This document shows positions 16,652-24,590 of a DNA stretch of 64,000 bases, in pieces. Numbering within the stretch: the stretch's first letter is position 1; each line of letters begins with the position of its first letter. This stretch comes from JAOXRU01 sp965247735 (GTDB lineage Bacteria > Bacteroidota > Bacteroidia > Flavobacteriales > Flavobacteriaceae): assembly GCA_965247735.1 (NCBI GenBank), contig CBDFHN010000002.1, forward strand, positions 3,348,001 through 3,412,000. The letters are read 5' to 3'. The position numbers and the translations under genes were made by a program. Under the pieces are notes generated by a model, which saw only the letters and a list, made by a program, of their open reading frames with translations, was not told the DNA's origin and searched no databases.

Positions 16652-19087
16652 TTAAAATTTATACATTAAAGAGGCAATTATAGAACGTGGTCTTTGTGGC
16701 GTAATAGTAGACCATCCTGTGTAGTATTCCTTATCTGTAAGGTTGTTTGCTTTTATGCTTACTCTTACTTTTTCCATATCATAATAGGCAGAAGCATTAA
16801 ATATGGTATATGCTGGTAAAAAGAATTCACCTACAGCTGGATAGCCAGACATGGTATTGTATTCTGATGCTCCATTAAACCCAGCGCCTAAACCAAAGTT
16901 TTTTAGAATTCCTTTATGGAATTTATAATCTCCCCAAAAGTTATAAGATATTTCTGCTCCTGCTTCTGCAGAACGTTTATCCACTATATTTGGAGTAGAT
17001 TTTGATTCGGTAACTTTAGCATCGTTATAACTAAAACCACCATGTAGGTTTAAACCATGTATAGGGTTGCTGTTTAGCTCTAATTCCACACCTTTACTTA
17101 CGACGGTTCCATCTTGTATTTTGGATGCACCAAAGCCTATTACTTTGTTTTCAACAGTAATATGGTATACACTTAATGTTGCATCTAATTTATTGTTGTA
17201 CAAATTAGATTTTGCCCCTATTTCAATTTGGTTTGCTCTCTCTAAATCATAAGATTGTAGCTCTGTACCTGCTGATGGATCGTTGAGGTCTACTGGTACA
17301 ACTTCTGGACCTACATAGCTAAATCCATTTTGATAATTGGCAAAAAGTGATAATCTATTTAGTATTGGTTGAAAAACTACACCAAATTTTGGAGAAAAAG
17401 TAGATTTAGTATAGGTTTTTTCATCATCACTAGGGCTGTTATCATCACCTTTATAATCAAATCTATCATATCTAACACCTGCCATTAATGACAGTTTTTG
17501 GTTTATGTTTATAACGTCAGACAAGTATACTCCAAGTATATTTTGATTAATATCTTTATCATTAATTTTTTTGCCCACTAATGCTGCATCTATAACAGCC
17601 TTGCTTACAGGTACACCTTTAATAAGGTCACCTTGTGTATTTTGTGCATTAATTCCTGCAAAACGCGAACTCTTATCTATTATTTGCGTATCTAAATAAT
17701 CAATACCAATTACCAGTCTATTTCTTAGACCTCCTAACTTAAAATCGCCTGTAAAGTTTTGCTGTAAGTTATTTGTTTTAGTTCTTGCATTTGTACGCTG
17801 TGCATATAAGGCAAAATACGGTGATGCTACTGGGTTTTCTGGATCTGTTTTGTCAGCAAAATTCCATAAATAAGAGTAATAACCAACAGATTTAGTATTA
17901 CCTCCTGCAATAAGAGTTTGTGAAGACCAGTTATCCGAAATTTTATAGGCTATTTCTCCACGGTAATTTCGTGTAGGATTCTTAATGGTAACATCATTGT
18001 TGGTAAAGGACTTGTCATAGTCATAATTTAAATCACTAATATTATCGAAGGCTGCAGGAAGACTTCTGTTTAAAAATAAAAACACAGGATTGGTCTGCTC
18101 TACAGTAGATACTTCGTAGTTAAAGTTAAATGTAAGCCTGTTATTAGCTCTATAGGTAATGGCTGGAGATAAAAATACAGCTGAATTTGATCCAGCATCT
18201 TGCCAACTATCCTCTTGCTGAAAACCAGCATTTAAACGGAATGAAAAGTTGTTGTTAGGCTCGCTTAAATTTACGTCTACTGTGGCCTTTTTAAATCCAA
18301 AAGAACCACCTGCTACAGTAATATTACCACCTTTTCCTTGGAATGGCTTTTTGGTAACAATATTTATTAAACCACCATATGAGCTAACAGAATTACCAAA
18401 CAAGGTAGCAGAAGGACCTTTAATTACTTCAATTCGTTCTACATTAGAAGGATTTATAAACCCGTTGGTAATACCAGCGGTACCATTTATCAATTGTGGT
18501 TGAACAGAAAAACCTCTAAGAGAATAATATCCTGCACCATCACCGCTTCTTCCTGTAGATTGCCATAATTTACCAACACCTGCAGAATTTTGTAACGCTT
18601 CCGCAAAAGTAGTTACGGATTGTGAGATTAATAATTCGCTAGTAATTGTAGAATATACTTGAGCGTTTTCAATATTTTTTAAGGGTAATTTAGCAACATA
18701 AGCTGTTTCCTTTCTAGAGAATTTATTGGTGCGTTCACCTATTACCGTTACTTCTGATAATATTTCATTTCCTTCATATAAGATAATGGAACCAAAGTCT
18801 TTTGTTTCATTATTGCTTACGCTAAATGGTATCTCTTTGGTTTTAAAGCCTAAATAGGAAATTACTAAAACATGATCACCATTGGCAATATCAGAGATTT
18901 CAAAATTTCCATCTTCAAGAGATTGTACACCTTGAGAAGAGTTTTTAATAATAACATTTACTCCAAATACTGAGATTTTGGAATTATCCATAACGTTTCC
19001 TTTTACGCTACCTGATTGTGCATGAGAAAAAGTAAGTGATAACAACAAAGTTATGGCAATTAAAAAATTATTTTTCATAGTATTCAT
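16652..19087 (-). CDS. TonB-dependent siderophore receptor
   Basis: An 811-residue outer-membrane receptor: signal peptide (cleaved near SHAQS), a carboxypeptidase-regulatory-like domain (about 24-110), a TonB plug (about 130-260, with VIKGPSATLFG and GLINIVTKKPF), and a 22-strand barrel ending in the aromatic MYKF. The pattern fits the FhuE/ferric-siderophore class that imports iron chelates using TonB energy. A second in-frame ATG is nine bases downstream. A -7-like TAATTTTG lies on the minus strand at 19123-19130. Iron regulation is probable but no clear box was found. Confidence 0.92.
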   Translation of the reverse strand: MNTMKNNFLIAITLLLSLTFSHAQSGSVKGNVMDNSKISVFGVNVIIKNSSQGVQSLEDGNFEISDIANGDHVLVISYLGFKTKEIPFSVSNNETKDFGSIILYEGNEILSEVTVIGERTNKFSRKETAYVAKLPLKNIENAQVYSTITSELLISQSVTTFAEALQNSAGVGKLWQSTGRSGDGAGYYSLRGFSVQPQLINGTAGITNGFINPSNVERIEVIKGPSATLFGNSVSSYGGLINIVTKKPFQGKGGNITVAGGSFGFKKATVDVNLSEPNNNFSFRLNAGFQQEDSWQDAGSNSAVFLSPAITYRANNRLTFNFNYEVSTVEQTNPVFLFLNRSLPAAFDNISDLNYDYDKSFTNNDVTIKNPTRNYRGEIAYKISDNWSSQTLIAGGNTKSVGYYSYLWNFADKTDPENPVASPYFALYAQRTNARTKTNNLQQNFTGDFKLGGLRNRLVIGIDYLDTQIIDKSSRFAGINAQNTQGDLIKGVPVSKAVIDAALVGKKINDKDINQNILGVYLSDVININQKLSLMAGVRYDRFDYKGDDNSPSDDEKTYTKSTFSPKFGVVFQPILNRLSLFANYQNGFSYVGPEVVPVDLNDPSAGTELQSYDLERANQIEIGAKSNLYNNKLDATLSVYHITVENKVIGFGASKIQDGTVVSKGVELELNSNPIHGLNLHGGFSYNDAKVTESKSTPNIVDKRSAEAGAEISYNFWGDYKFHKGILKNFGLGAGFNGASEYNTMSGYPAVGEFFLPAYTIFNASAYYDMEKVRVSIKANNLTDKEYYTGWSTITPQRPRSIIASLMYKF

Positions 19088-19530
19088 TTGATTTGTCCTA
19101 ATGATATTTTTTATTTCGGCAGCAAAATTAATTAGATTTAGTCTAGATAAAAAGAAATAATGTAAGTTTTTTATATTTTAATTGAAATATTTTTCTAGTT
19201 GTAATGATTTCATTTTTTTATACTTTAAAAGTGATGCAAAACTGGCTTAGGTTTCTGTTGATGATTATGATACTTACTATGATTTGTTTTTAGGAAGCGG
19301 ACTAATGATAAAAATTTATTTTATGCAAAGTGTTAACTTTGGAGAGAAGAACAAATAGTGATTGTAGTGCTTATAAAATTTGTATATCGTTTAAAGGATC
19401 GGTAGTTTTATACAAGAAAAATGAATAAGTTTATTTTTCGATAATTAGGAATTTAACTGAAAAAATAAAGTAGAAAGAATATTGTTTGATATCAAATTGT
19501 AGACTTATAAAAATAAAAATTAATACCATT
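19088..19530. other. intergenic region with TonB-receptor promoter and 26-nt repeat copy
   Basis: Holds the minus-strand -7-like element of the receptor gene (19123-19130) and, at 19379-19404, a 26-nt copy of the 3' end of the DUF3052 gene. The frame around the copy would read KFVYRLKDR and stop, but nothing before it resembles DUF3052. No other gene was seen. Confidence 0.6.
19379..19404 (+). repeat. right copy of a 26-nt direct repeat
   Basis: Matches 14350-14375 at 25 of 26 positions in the same orientation. It lies in non-coding sequence, so it looks like a duplicated end of the DUF3052 gene marking the right edge of a 5-kb block. Confidence 0.8.
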
Positions 19531-20118
19531 ATGAACGCAATACTCAATAAAAACCTATTTTTTGTAAAAGAACATGTTGGTGCATTTAAGGCATCAAATA
19601 ATTTTGATGTTTATGACCCTAACAATCAAGAGTTGTTAATGAACTGCAGAGAAGAAAATCTTGGTTTTTTTACTAAGTTATTACGTTTTTCGGACTATAA
19701 AAGGATGACACCTTTTAATATTGTAATGAAAACGCCATCTGGAGAAAAACTACTAAGTGTAAAGAGAGGAGTATCGTTTTTTATATCTAATGTTGAGGTT
19801 TTTGATGAAAATGATAGATTGGTAGGCATGTTTAAGCAAAAGTTCTTTTCTATAGGCGGTAAATTCGATATTCTAGATACAACTGGTAATGTTATCTGTA
19901 AGCTGAAAGGAAAATGGACAAGTTGGAATTTTAAGTTTATGAAGGACGACGTCGAACTGGCACATATTAATAAAAAATGGGCAGGTATAGGTAAAGAATT
20001 TTTTACTTCAGCAGATAACTATATGTTAGAAATAAAGGATAATGTGCCTAAAGATAATCCAATGCGTATTTTAATTCTAGCAGCAGTAATGTCTATTGAC
20101 ATGGTTTTAAAAGAATAA
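19531..20118 (+). CDS. scramblase-family-like protein
   Basis: A 195-residue protein resembling the phospholipid scramblase/LURP-one-related fold: repeated beta strands such as FDVYDPNNQELLMNCRE, SGEKLLSVKRG, VEVFDENDRLVGMFKQK and GKFDILDTTGNVICKLKG, then a C-terminal hydrophobic helix (ILILAAVMSIDMVLKE). The bacterial function is not known. The ATG at 19531 was chosen because the upstream in-frame extension is A/T-rich and unlike coding sequence. Confidence 0.7.
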   Translation: MNAILNKNLFFVKEHVGAFKASNNFDVYDPNNQELLMNCREENLGFFTKLLRFSDYKRMTPFNIVMKTPSGEKLLSVKRGVSFFISNVEVFDENDRLVGMFKQKFFSIGGKFDILDTTGNVICKLKGKWTSWNFKFMKDDVELAHINKKWAGIGKEFFTSADNYMLEIKDNVPKDNPMRILILAAVMSIDMVLKE

Positions 20119-20157
20119 AATAGTTGCTCTATAAATTTTCTATAATGAGTAATTTTT

Positions 20158-20268
20158 AAATAGCTTAGCAAGGATAATGAAAATGGTGTTACCGAGATAA
20201 AAATTGACCAAGACTCTAATAAAACTCTAGTTGTAGGTAATGCAAAAATTATTCAGAATAAACATTGA
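20158..20268 (+). pseudogene. possible 3' remnant of a displaced gene
   Basis: After a stop, one frame reads about 35 codons of plausible coding sequence (including IKIDQDSNKTLVVGNAKIIQ) and ends at a TGA at 20266-20268, overlapping the end of the endonuclease gene on the other strand. There is no start codon. It may be the tail of a gene cut when the restriction-modification block arrived. Chance open frame is the alternative. Confidence 0.25.
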
Positions 20269-21154
20269 TTGTGTCAGATAAATACTTCTTTAAATCTACA
20301 AAATTATCACGATTAATATCTAATTTTTTTAAAATTGTTCGAATATTTTCTCCGATTTCATTTGCTTTAATTCCTAAAGGATTATTCATGATTAATTCAG
20401 CATGAATTTCATCATCTTCCAAAGTCCAATTAACAAATACAGAAAGTGGTCTATTTCCATCCCATTTATCAGGTTTCGGAGCCGCTCGATAATTTATAGC
20501 CTTACAAGCAAAATATATATCTTGTTTAATTGCAAACTTTTCTATTGCGACTAACTTATTTAAATAATAATTTAAATCTTCTGTGGTATTTTCTACTTTT
20601 AAAATATAATTTGCTACTCCAGAATTTTCAACTAATATTTGATTTACTAAAGAGTCTTTTTTATTTTTATTTAAGTTTGAACCTGCATAAACATCAATTT
20701 TCTGGGAATCATTGAGTAACATCAGACCACTTCTCTCGCCACCAGACTTGTTTATAAATTCAAATTTCCATCCAATTTTTAGGCATTTACTTTCGGTTCT
20801 CTTAAACTTATTAAAATATACTAAATAATCATTTTCAAAGGACTCTTTTTCAGAAATTATACTGTTATGTATAATAGTTTTAGCATCGCAACCTAAAATC
20901 TCAAAAGCTCGTTCTAAAGAAATTTTATTCTCAATAAAATCAGCATCATGCTGCTTAATTGAGATTTTAAATTCGCGAGTATGATTTGTTAAAATATTTT
21001 CTACTAATATATAAACATCAGTTTTACATTCGCCTTTTGGAGGCTTTGGTTTTCCTATTTGAATAATTCTATATTCAGCATCATCAAAGATGAATTCACC
21101 CTTTTCCTCAAATTTTTTGATTATTTGACGCTCTGTTTCTCCGTGTTTACTCAT
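20249..21154 (-). CDS. putative type II restriction endonuclease
   Basis: A 301-residue protein that starts within an ATGA overlap with the stop of the controller gene, so the two are translated together. Identification rests mainly on context (controller protein plus cytosine methyltransferase). Inside it, GECKTDVYIL (41-50) followed by EFKISIKQ (61-68) is compatible with a divergent PD-(D/E)xK nuclease core: Asp46, then SIK or EFK. I could not match it with certainty to the known HaeIII or NgoPII nucleases. If the pair is matched, its site should be the one methylated by the adjacent enzyme. AT-rich composition and divergent orientation fit acquisition by transfer. Confidence 0.7.
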   Translation of the reverse strand: MSKHGETERQIIKKFEEKGEFIFDDAEYRIIQIGKPKPPKGECKTDVYILVENILTNHTREFKISIKQHDADFIENKISLERAFEILGCDAKTIIHNSIISEKESFENDYLVYFNKFKRTESKCLKIGWKFEFINKSGGERSGLMLLNDSQKIDVYAGSNLNKNKKDSLVNQILVENSGVANYILKVENTTEDLNYYLNKLVAIEKFAIKQDIYFACKAINYRAAPKPDKWDGNRPLSVFVNWTLEDDEIHAELIMNNPLGIKANEIGENIRTILKKLDINRDNFVDLKKYLSDTINVYSE

Positions 21155-21363
21155 TTTAAATCTTTAAATATATCATATAATGAAATATCAAGTGCTTTAG
21201 ATAATTTATATCCAATTTCTAAAGACACTTTTCTTCCACCATTTTCGATATCTGACATATATGTCCTGTCAATATCAGCTAATGATGCAAGTCGTTCTTG
21301 AGAAAGGCACTGTTTTACTCTCTCTTCTCTAATTTTCTTACCAAAAAAGACATTTATATTCAT
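21151..21363 (-). CDS. restriction-modification controller (C) protein, Xre family
   Basis: A 70-residue single helix-turn-helix protein: KIREERVKQCLSQERLASLA, then DIDRTYMSDIENGGRKVSLE, which is the recognition-helix pattern of C proteins (for example C.PvuII, C.AhdI). Such proteins delay nuclease expression until the methyltransferase has protected the host, by binding tandem operators upstream of their own gene. A fitting operator is found 16 bp upstream (21379-21417). Confidence 0.9.
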   Translation of the reverse strand: MNINVFFGKKIREERVKQCLSQERLASLADIDRTYMSDIENGGRKVSLEIGYKLSKALDISLYDIFKDLK

Positions 21364-21378
21364 ATTTCAAATGTCCAA

Positions 21379-21417
21379 AATTGTAGACTTTCATACAACG
21401 GGCTATAGTCTACAATT
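21379..21417. promoter_or_regulatory. C-box operator of the restriction-modification system
   Basis: An 11-bp inverted repeat AATTGTAGACT (21379-21389) and AGTCTACAATT (21407-21417), separated by 17 bp, sits between the divergent C-R and M genes. The inner GACT...TATAGTC elements match known C-protein operators such as that of Esp1396I, with the two half-sites GACTTTCATA and GGCTATAGTC. Confidence 0.75.
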
Positions 21418-21419
21418 GC

Positions 21420-21450
21420 TTTGCGATACCAAAAAATATTTGTAAATTTG
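21420..21450 (+). promoter_or_regulatory. promoter of the methyltransferase gene
   Basis: TTTG (21420-21423), 19 nt, TAAATTTG (21443-21450): a full match to the Bacteroidota consensus, 26 bp before the methyltransferase ATG. It abuts the C-box, so the controller could also repress the methyltransferase. Confidence 0.75.
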
Positions 21451-21475
21451 CTTTTATAAAATTAATAGTTAGATT

Positions 21476-22540
21476 ATGAATATAGTATCGTTTTTTGCAG
21501 GTGCGGGTGGACTTGATTTAGGATTTCAAAAAGCTGGCTTCAATGTTGTTTGGGCAAATGAATACGATAAAGAAATATGGGAGACTTATGAAAAGAATCA
21601 CCCTAACACAATTCTTGATAAAAGAAGTATTGTAAATGTACCCGCTGAAGAAGTACCTGAATGTGATGGAATAATCGGTGGTCCACCTTGTCAAAGTTGG
21701 AGCGAAGCTGGTGCTGCTAGAGGAATTAAAGATAAAAGAGGTCAGCTCTTTTATGATTTTATTCGAATTTTAGAAGCAAAACAACCTAAATTCTTTCTTG
21801 CAGAAAATGTAAGTGGAATGTTAATATCTAAACATACAGAAGCACTAGAAGGGATCAAGGAATTATTTAGAACTGCGGGAGAAGGTTATGAGCTATCTTT
21901 TAAAATGCTAAATTCTTGTGATTATAATGTTCCCCAAGACAGGAAAAGGGTTTTCTTTATTGGCATTAGAAAAGATTTGAACTTTAAATATGAATTTCCC
22001 AGCGAAACATTTCCAAAAATAACATTAGAAAGTGCAATTTCAGATTTAAAAGTGGGAGTTCTTCCTGCTTTAGAATTTAACAACACAAATGGTCTGAAAT
22101 GTACTATCCCAAATCATGAATATATGATTGGCAGTTTCTCCTCTATTTTTATGTCACGAAATCGTGTTAGAAGTTGGGATGAACAATCATATACTATTCA
22201 AGCAGGCGGAAGACATGCTCCTATTCATCCACAAGCTCCAAAAATGAAATTCATTGAACAAAACATTCGTGTGTTTGTCCCAGGAAAAGAACATTTATAT
22301 AGACGTTTAAGTGTGAGGGAATGTGCACGTATTCAAACTTTCCCAAATGATTTCATTTTTCATTATAAAAAAATTGCAGCTGGTTACAAAATGATTGGAA
22401 ATGCTGTACCTGTGAACTTAGCAAAGTTCCTAGCAAATAGTATAAAAAAACAAATAGATAATAATCAAAAAACAAGTTTAATAACAAAAATAGCATTGAA
22501 CAAAACAAAGAGTACTTCCCGCAACAAAGAACTGAGGTAA
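21476..22540 (+). CDS. DNA (cytosine-5) methyltransferase, HaeIII-like
   Basis: A 354-residue C5 methyltransferase with motif I FFAGAGGLDLGF, catalytic motif IV GGPPCQSWSEAGAARG, motif VI ENVSGM, motif VIII QDRKRVFFIG and motifs IX-X RRLSVRECARIQTFP and YKMIGNAVPVNLA. The target-recognition stretch around IFMSRNRVRSWDEQSYTIQA and the PNHEYMIGS segment resemble, from memory, M.HaeIII (GGCC), so a GGCC or related GG-N-CC site is suggested. It protects host DNA from the adjacent nuclease. The C-terminal 25 residues are a lysine-rich extension. Confidence 0.93.
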   Translation: MNIVSFFAGAGGLDLGFQKAGFNVVWANEYDKEIWETYEKNHPNTILDKRSIVNVPAEEVPECDGIIGGPPCQSWSEAGAARGIKDKRGQLFYDFIRILEAKQPKFFLAENVSGMLISKHTEALEGIKELFRTAGEGYELSFKMLNSCDYNVPQDRKRVFFIGIRKDLNFKYEFPSETFPKITLESAISDLKVGVLPALEFNNTNGLKCTIPNHEYMIGSFSSIFMSRNRVRSWDEQSYTIQAGGRHAPIHPQAPKMKFIEQNIRVFVPGKEHLYRRLSVRECARIQTFPNDFIFHYKKIAAGYKMIGNAVPVNLAKFLANSIKKQIDNNQKTSLITKIALNKTKSTSRNKELR

Positions 22541-22569
22541 AAAACAAGTAAAATTGCCCTAATCTTTTA

Positions 22570-22905
22570 TTAAAGTACTTCTGTAGTATCATCATACGGA
22601 ATTCCATTTTTAGAGATAGAGAGTTCTTGTTTTAGTTGCTTATTACAAATCGCTATTAAGGCAAGTTTTTTACTCTTTCCTTTGGCTACTATTCTATTGA
22701 ATAATGCCTTGCATGCCCGACTATATTTACAAGTATTAAAACTACATAAAAACAATAGGTACCGTAGTTTAACATTGCCTAATTTCGACCTTATCTCTTA
22801 CACTAGATTCTGATTCCTTAATTACTGGAGTTATACCAGGATATGAACATAGCTCTTTTGAACTCTCAAACCGATTAAATCCATCCGGAAACACTATTAA
22901 CCTTT
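22570..22905 (-). pseudogene. IS110-family transposase remnant
   Basis: Read on the minus strand, from about 22905 the sequence encodes FNRFESSKELCSYPGITPVI followed by ESESSVR, then a frameshift near 22790, then SKLGNVKLRYLLFLCSF, RIVAKGKSKKLALIAI and a stop at 22570. This is the C-terminal transposase domain of IS110 elements. The N-terminal RuvC-like part is missing, stop codons bound it, and no intact ends are visible. It borders the restriction-modification genes and supports transfer of the block. Confidence 0.8.
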
Positions 22906-23142
22906 ATTCTACGCTTTTATTCTTTCTGTTTTTATAACTAAATTTATAAAATGTAAACTTAAGCTGGGTATAATTAATAGCTAGTAATAGCTTACTCACA
23001 AAAGTAATTGCAGACTTTCAATTCAGTTATAATTTGCATTTTTAGTTCTTAAAGCACGCAATTAACCATATACAAGACCGATATATGCTATTTTTAGCAA
23101 AAGATTAACTTCTTATGATAACAAACAGTGGATAATACTTGT
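22906..23142. other. AT-rich intergenic sequence upstream of sufE
   Basis: No gene seen. It may hold further decayed insertion-sequence DNA (several stop codons in all frames). The sufE promoter follows at 23143-23173. Confidence 0.5.
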
Positions 23143-23173
23143 TTGTAATCTGACTAAATAGCCGTAATTTTGT
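23143..23173 (+). promoter_or_regulatory. promoter of the sufE gene group
   Basis: TTTG (23143-23146), 19 nt, TAATTTTG (23166-23173): an exact Bacteroidota promoter with a leader of about 7 nt before the sufE ATG. It lets the separated suf tail be transcribed on its own. Confidence 0.75.
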
Positions 23174-23186
23174 AAAAAAATCAGCA

Positions 23187-23609
23187 ATGAGTATTAAAGA
23201 GTTACAGGAGGAAATTGTAGAGGAGTTTTCTATGTTCGATGATTGGATGGAGCGTTACGAGCATATGATAAACTTAGGAAAAGAACTTCCTTTAATTGAA
23301 GATACCTATAAAACCGATGCTAACCTTATAAAAGGATGCCAAAGCAAAGTATGGGTACATGCAGAATTGGCCGACGATAAATTGATTTTTACTGCTGATA
23401 GTGATGCTATTATCACCAAAGGGATTGTAGCTATTTTGATTCGTGTTTTTTCCAATCAAAGTCCAGCCACAATTATTGAATCCAATACAGAATTTATTGA
23501 TGAAATTGGATTAAAAGAGCATTTATCACCTACCCGAGCTAATGGTTTGGTAAGTATGATAAAGCAATTAAAATTGTATGCTATTGCATACCAAACACAA
23601 CTAAAGTAA
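23187..23609 (+). CDS. sufE: sulfur acceptor SufE
   Basis: A 140-residue SufE, which takes persulfide sulfur from SufS and hands it to SufB. The active cysteine lies in IKGCQSKVWVHAEL (Cys near residue 51), and the pattern GKELPLIEDTYKTD precedes it. Length is typical. It heads a three-gene group with DUF59 and DUF2480 genes and has its own promoter. Confidence 0.95.
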   Translation: MSIKELQEEIVEEFSMFDDWMERYEHMINLGKELPLIEDTYKTDANLIKGCQSKVWVHAELADDKLIFTADSDAIITKGIVAILIRVFSNQSPATIIESNTEFIDEIGLKEHLSPTRANGLVSMIKQLKLYAIAYQTQLK

Positions 23610-23615
23610 GATAGA

Positions 23616-23942
23616 ATGTCAGAGACAAAAATAGATACTAATGCATTAGGAAATCAAATCGTAGAGGTTATAAAAACCATTTTTGATCCAGAAATCCCTG
23701 TTGATATTTACGAATTGGGATTGATATATGATGTTTTCGTAAATGAAGACTATGATGTAAAGGTATTAATGACCTTAACAACACCAAATTGTCCAGTGGC
23801 AGAATCTTTGCCTCTGGAAGTGGAAGAAAAAATAAAATCTATTGACGCGGTAAACGATGCAGAAGTAGAAATTACTTTTGATCCGCCTTGGACTCAAGAT
23901 CTAATGAGCGAAGAAGCCAAATTGGAGTTAGGAATGCTATAA
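23616..23942 (+). CDS. sufT: DUF59/MIP18-type SUF assembly protein
   Basis: A 108-residue DUF59 protein with the conserved DPEIPVDIYELGLIYDVFV, LTTPNCPVAESLP (conserved cysteine) and FDPPWTQDLMSEEAKLELGM. Relatives (SufT, YitW, eukaryotic CIA2) aid Fe-S maturation of target proteins. It starts 6 bp after sufE. The symbol is given by family resemblance and gene context. Confidence 0.88.
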   Translation: MSETKIDTNALGNQIVEVIKTIFDPEIPVDIYELGLIYDVFVNEDYDVKVLMTLTTPNCPVAESLPLEVEEKIKSIDAVNDAEVEITFDPPWTQDLMSEEAKLELGML

Positions 23943-23980
23943 GCAATATCCTACTCCGTTATTTTTTAAAAGTAGAACTA

Positions 23981-24484
23981 ATGGCAGAAGAAATTATAAA
24001 TAGAGTAGCAAATAGCAGCCTTAAAGTTTTTGATTTGGAGGACTATTATCCTTCTGGTAAAAGAATACTTTTGGATATTAAAGATTGGCTTTATGAAGGC
24101 TTTATTTTACGTGAAAAAGAATTTAGAGGACTTTTAAAAGAACAAGATTGGGCAACATATCAAGATGCATATGTGGCTATCTATTGTTCTACCGATGCTA
24201 TTGTACCAGCTTGGGCTTTTATGTTGGTGACTACAAAATTGCAACCCTATGCCAATAAGGTTGTTCTTGGAGACTTAACAGCTTTGGAAACAGCGTTATA
24301 CCAACCAATTATTGAGGCATTAGATGTGTCTGACTATACAGATCAGCGGGTTATTGTTAAAGGATGCAGCCATAAGCCTGTTCCTGCTGCTGCTTATGTA
24401 TTGATTACAGAAAAACTTCAAAAAGTAACAAAAAGTATTATGTACGGGGAGGCATGTTCTGCCGTTCCTTTGTATAAAAAATAG
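23981..24484 (+). CDS. DUF2480-family protein
   Basis: A 167-residue soluble protein of the DUF2480 family, found next to suf genes in Bacteroidota (motifs LEDYYPSGKRILLDIKDWL, AIYCSTDAIVPAWAFM and VIVKGCSHKPVPAAAYV). Function unknown; a link with Fe-S assembly is inferred from constant neighbourhood. The ATG at 23981 was preferred to an upstream TTG that overlaps the previous gene by 55 nt. Confidence 0.82.
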   Translation: MAEEIINRVANSSLKVFDLEDYYPSGKRILLDIKDWLYEGFILREKEFRGLLKEQDWATYQDAYVAIYCSTDAIVPAWAFMLVTTKLQPYANKVVLGDLTALETALYQPIIEALDVSDYTDQRVIVKGCSHKPVPAAAYVLITEKLQKVTKSIMYGEACSAVPLYKK

Positions 24485-24558
24485 CGTTTCAGCGGGCTTT
24501 TACTACTTTTAATCTATATTTCATAACTATTTATGAGTGATATAAAGAATACATAGTT

Positions 24559-24566
24559 TATATTTG
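24559..24566 (+). promoter_or_regulatory. -7 element upstream of the DUF3078 gene
   Basis: TATATTTG, matching TAnnTTTG, 24 nt before the ATG. No convincing -33 element was found. Confidence 0.4.
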
Positions 24567-24590
24567 CGCTCAAAATGTAATAAAGCAATT

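Noticed and set aside
22541..22905. Functional insertion sequence
   Set aside because: Only the C-terminal transposase part is left, with a frameshift and no start.
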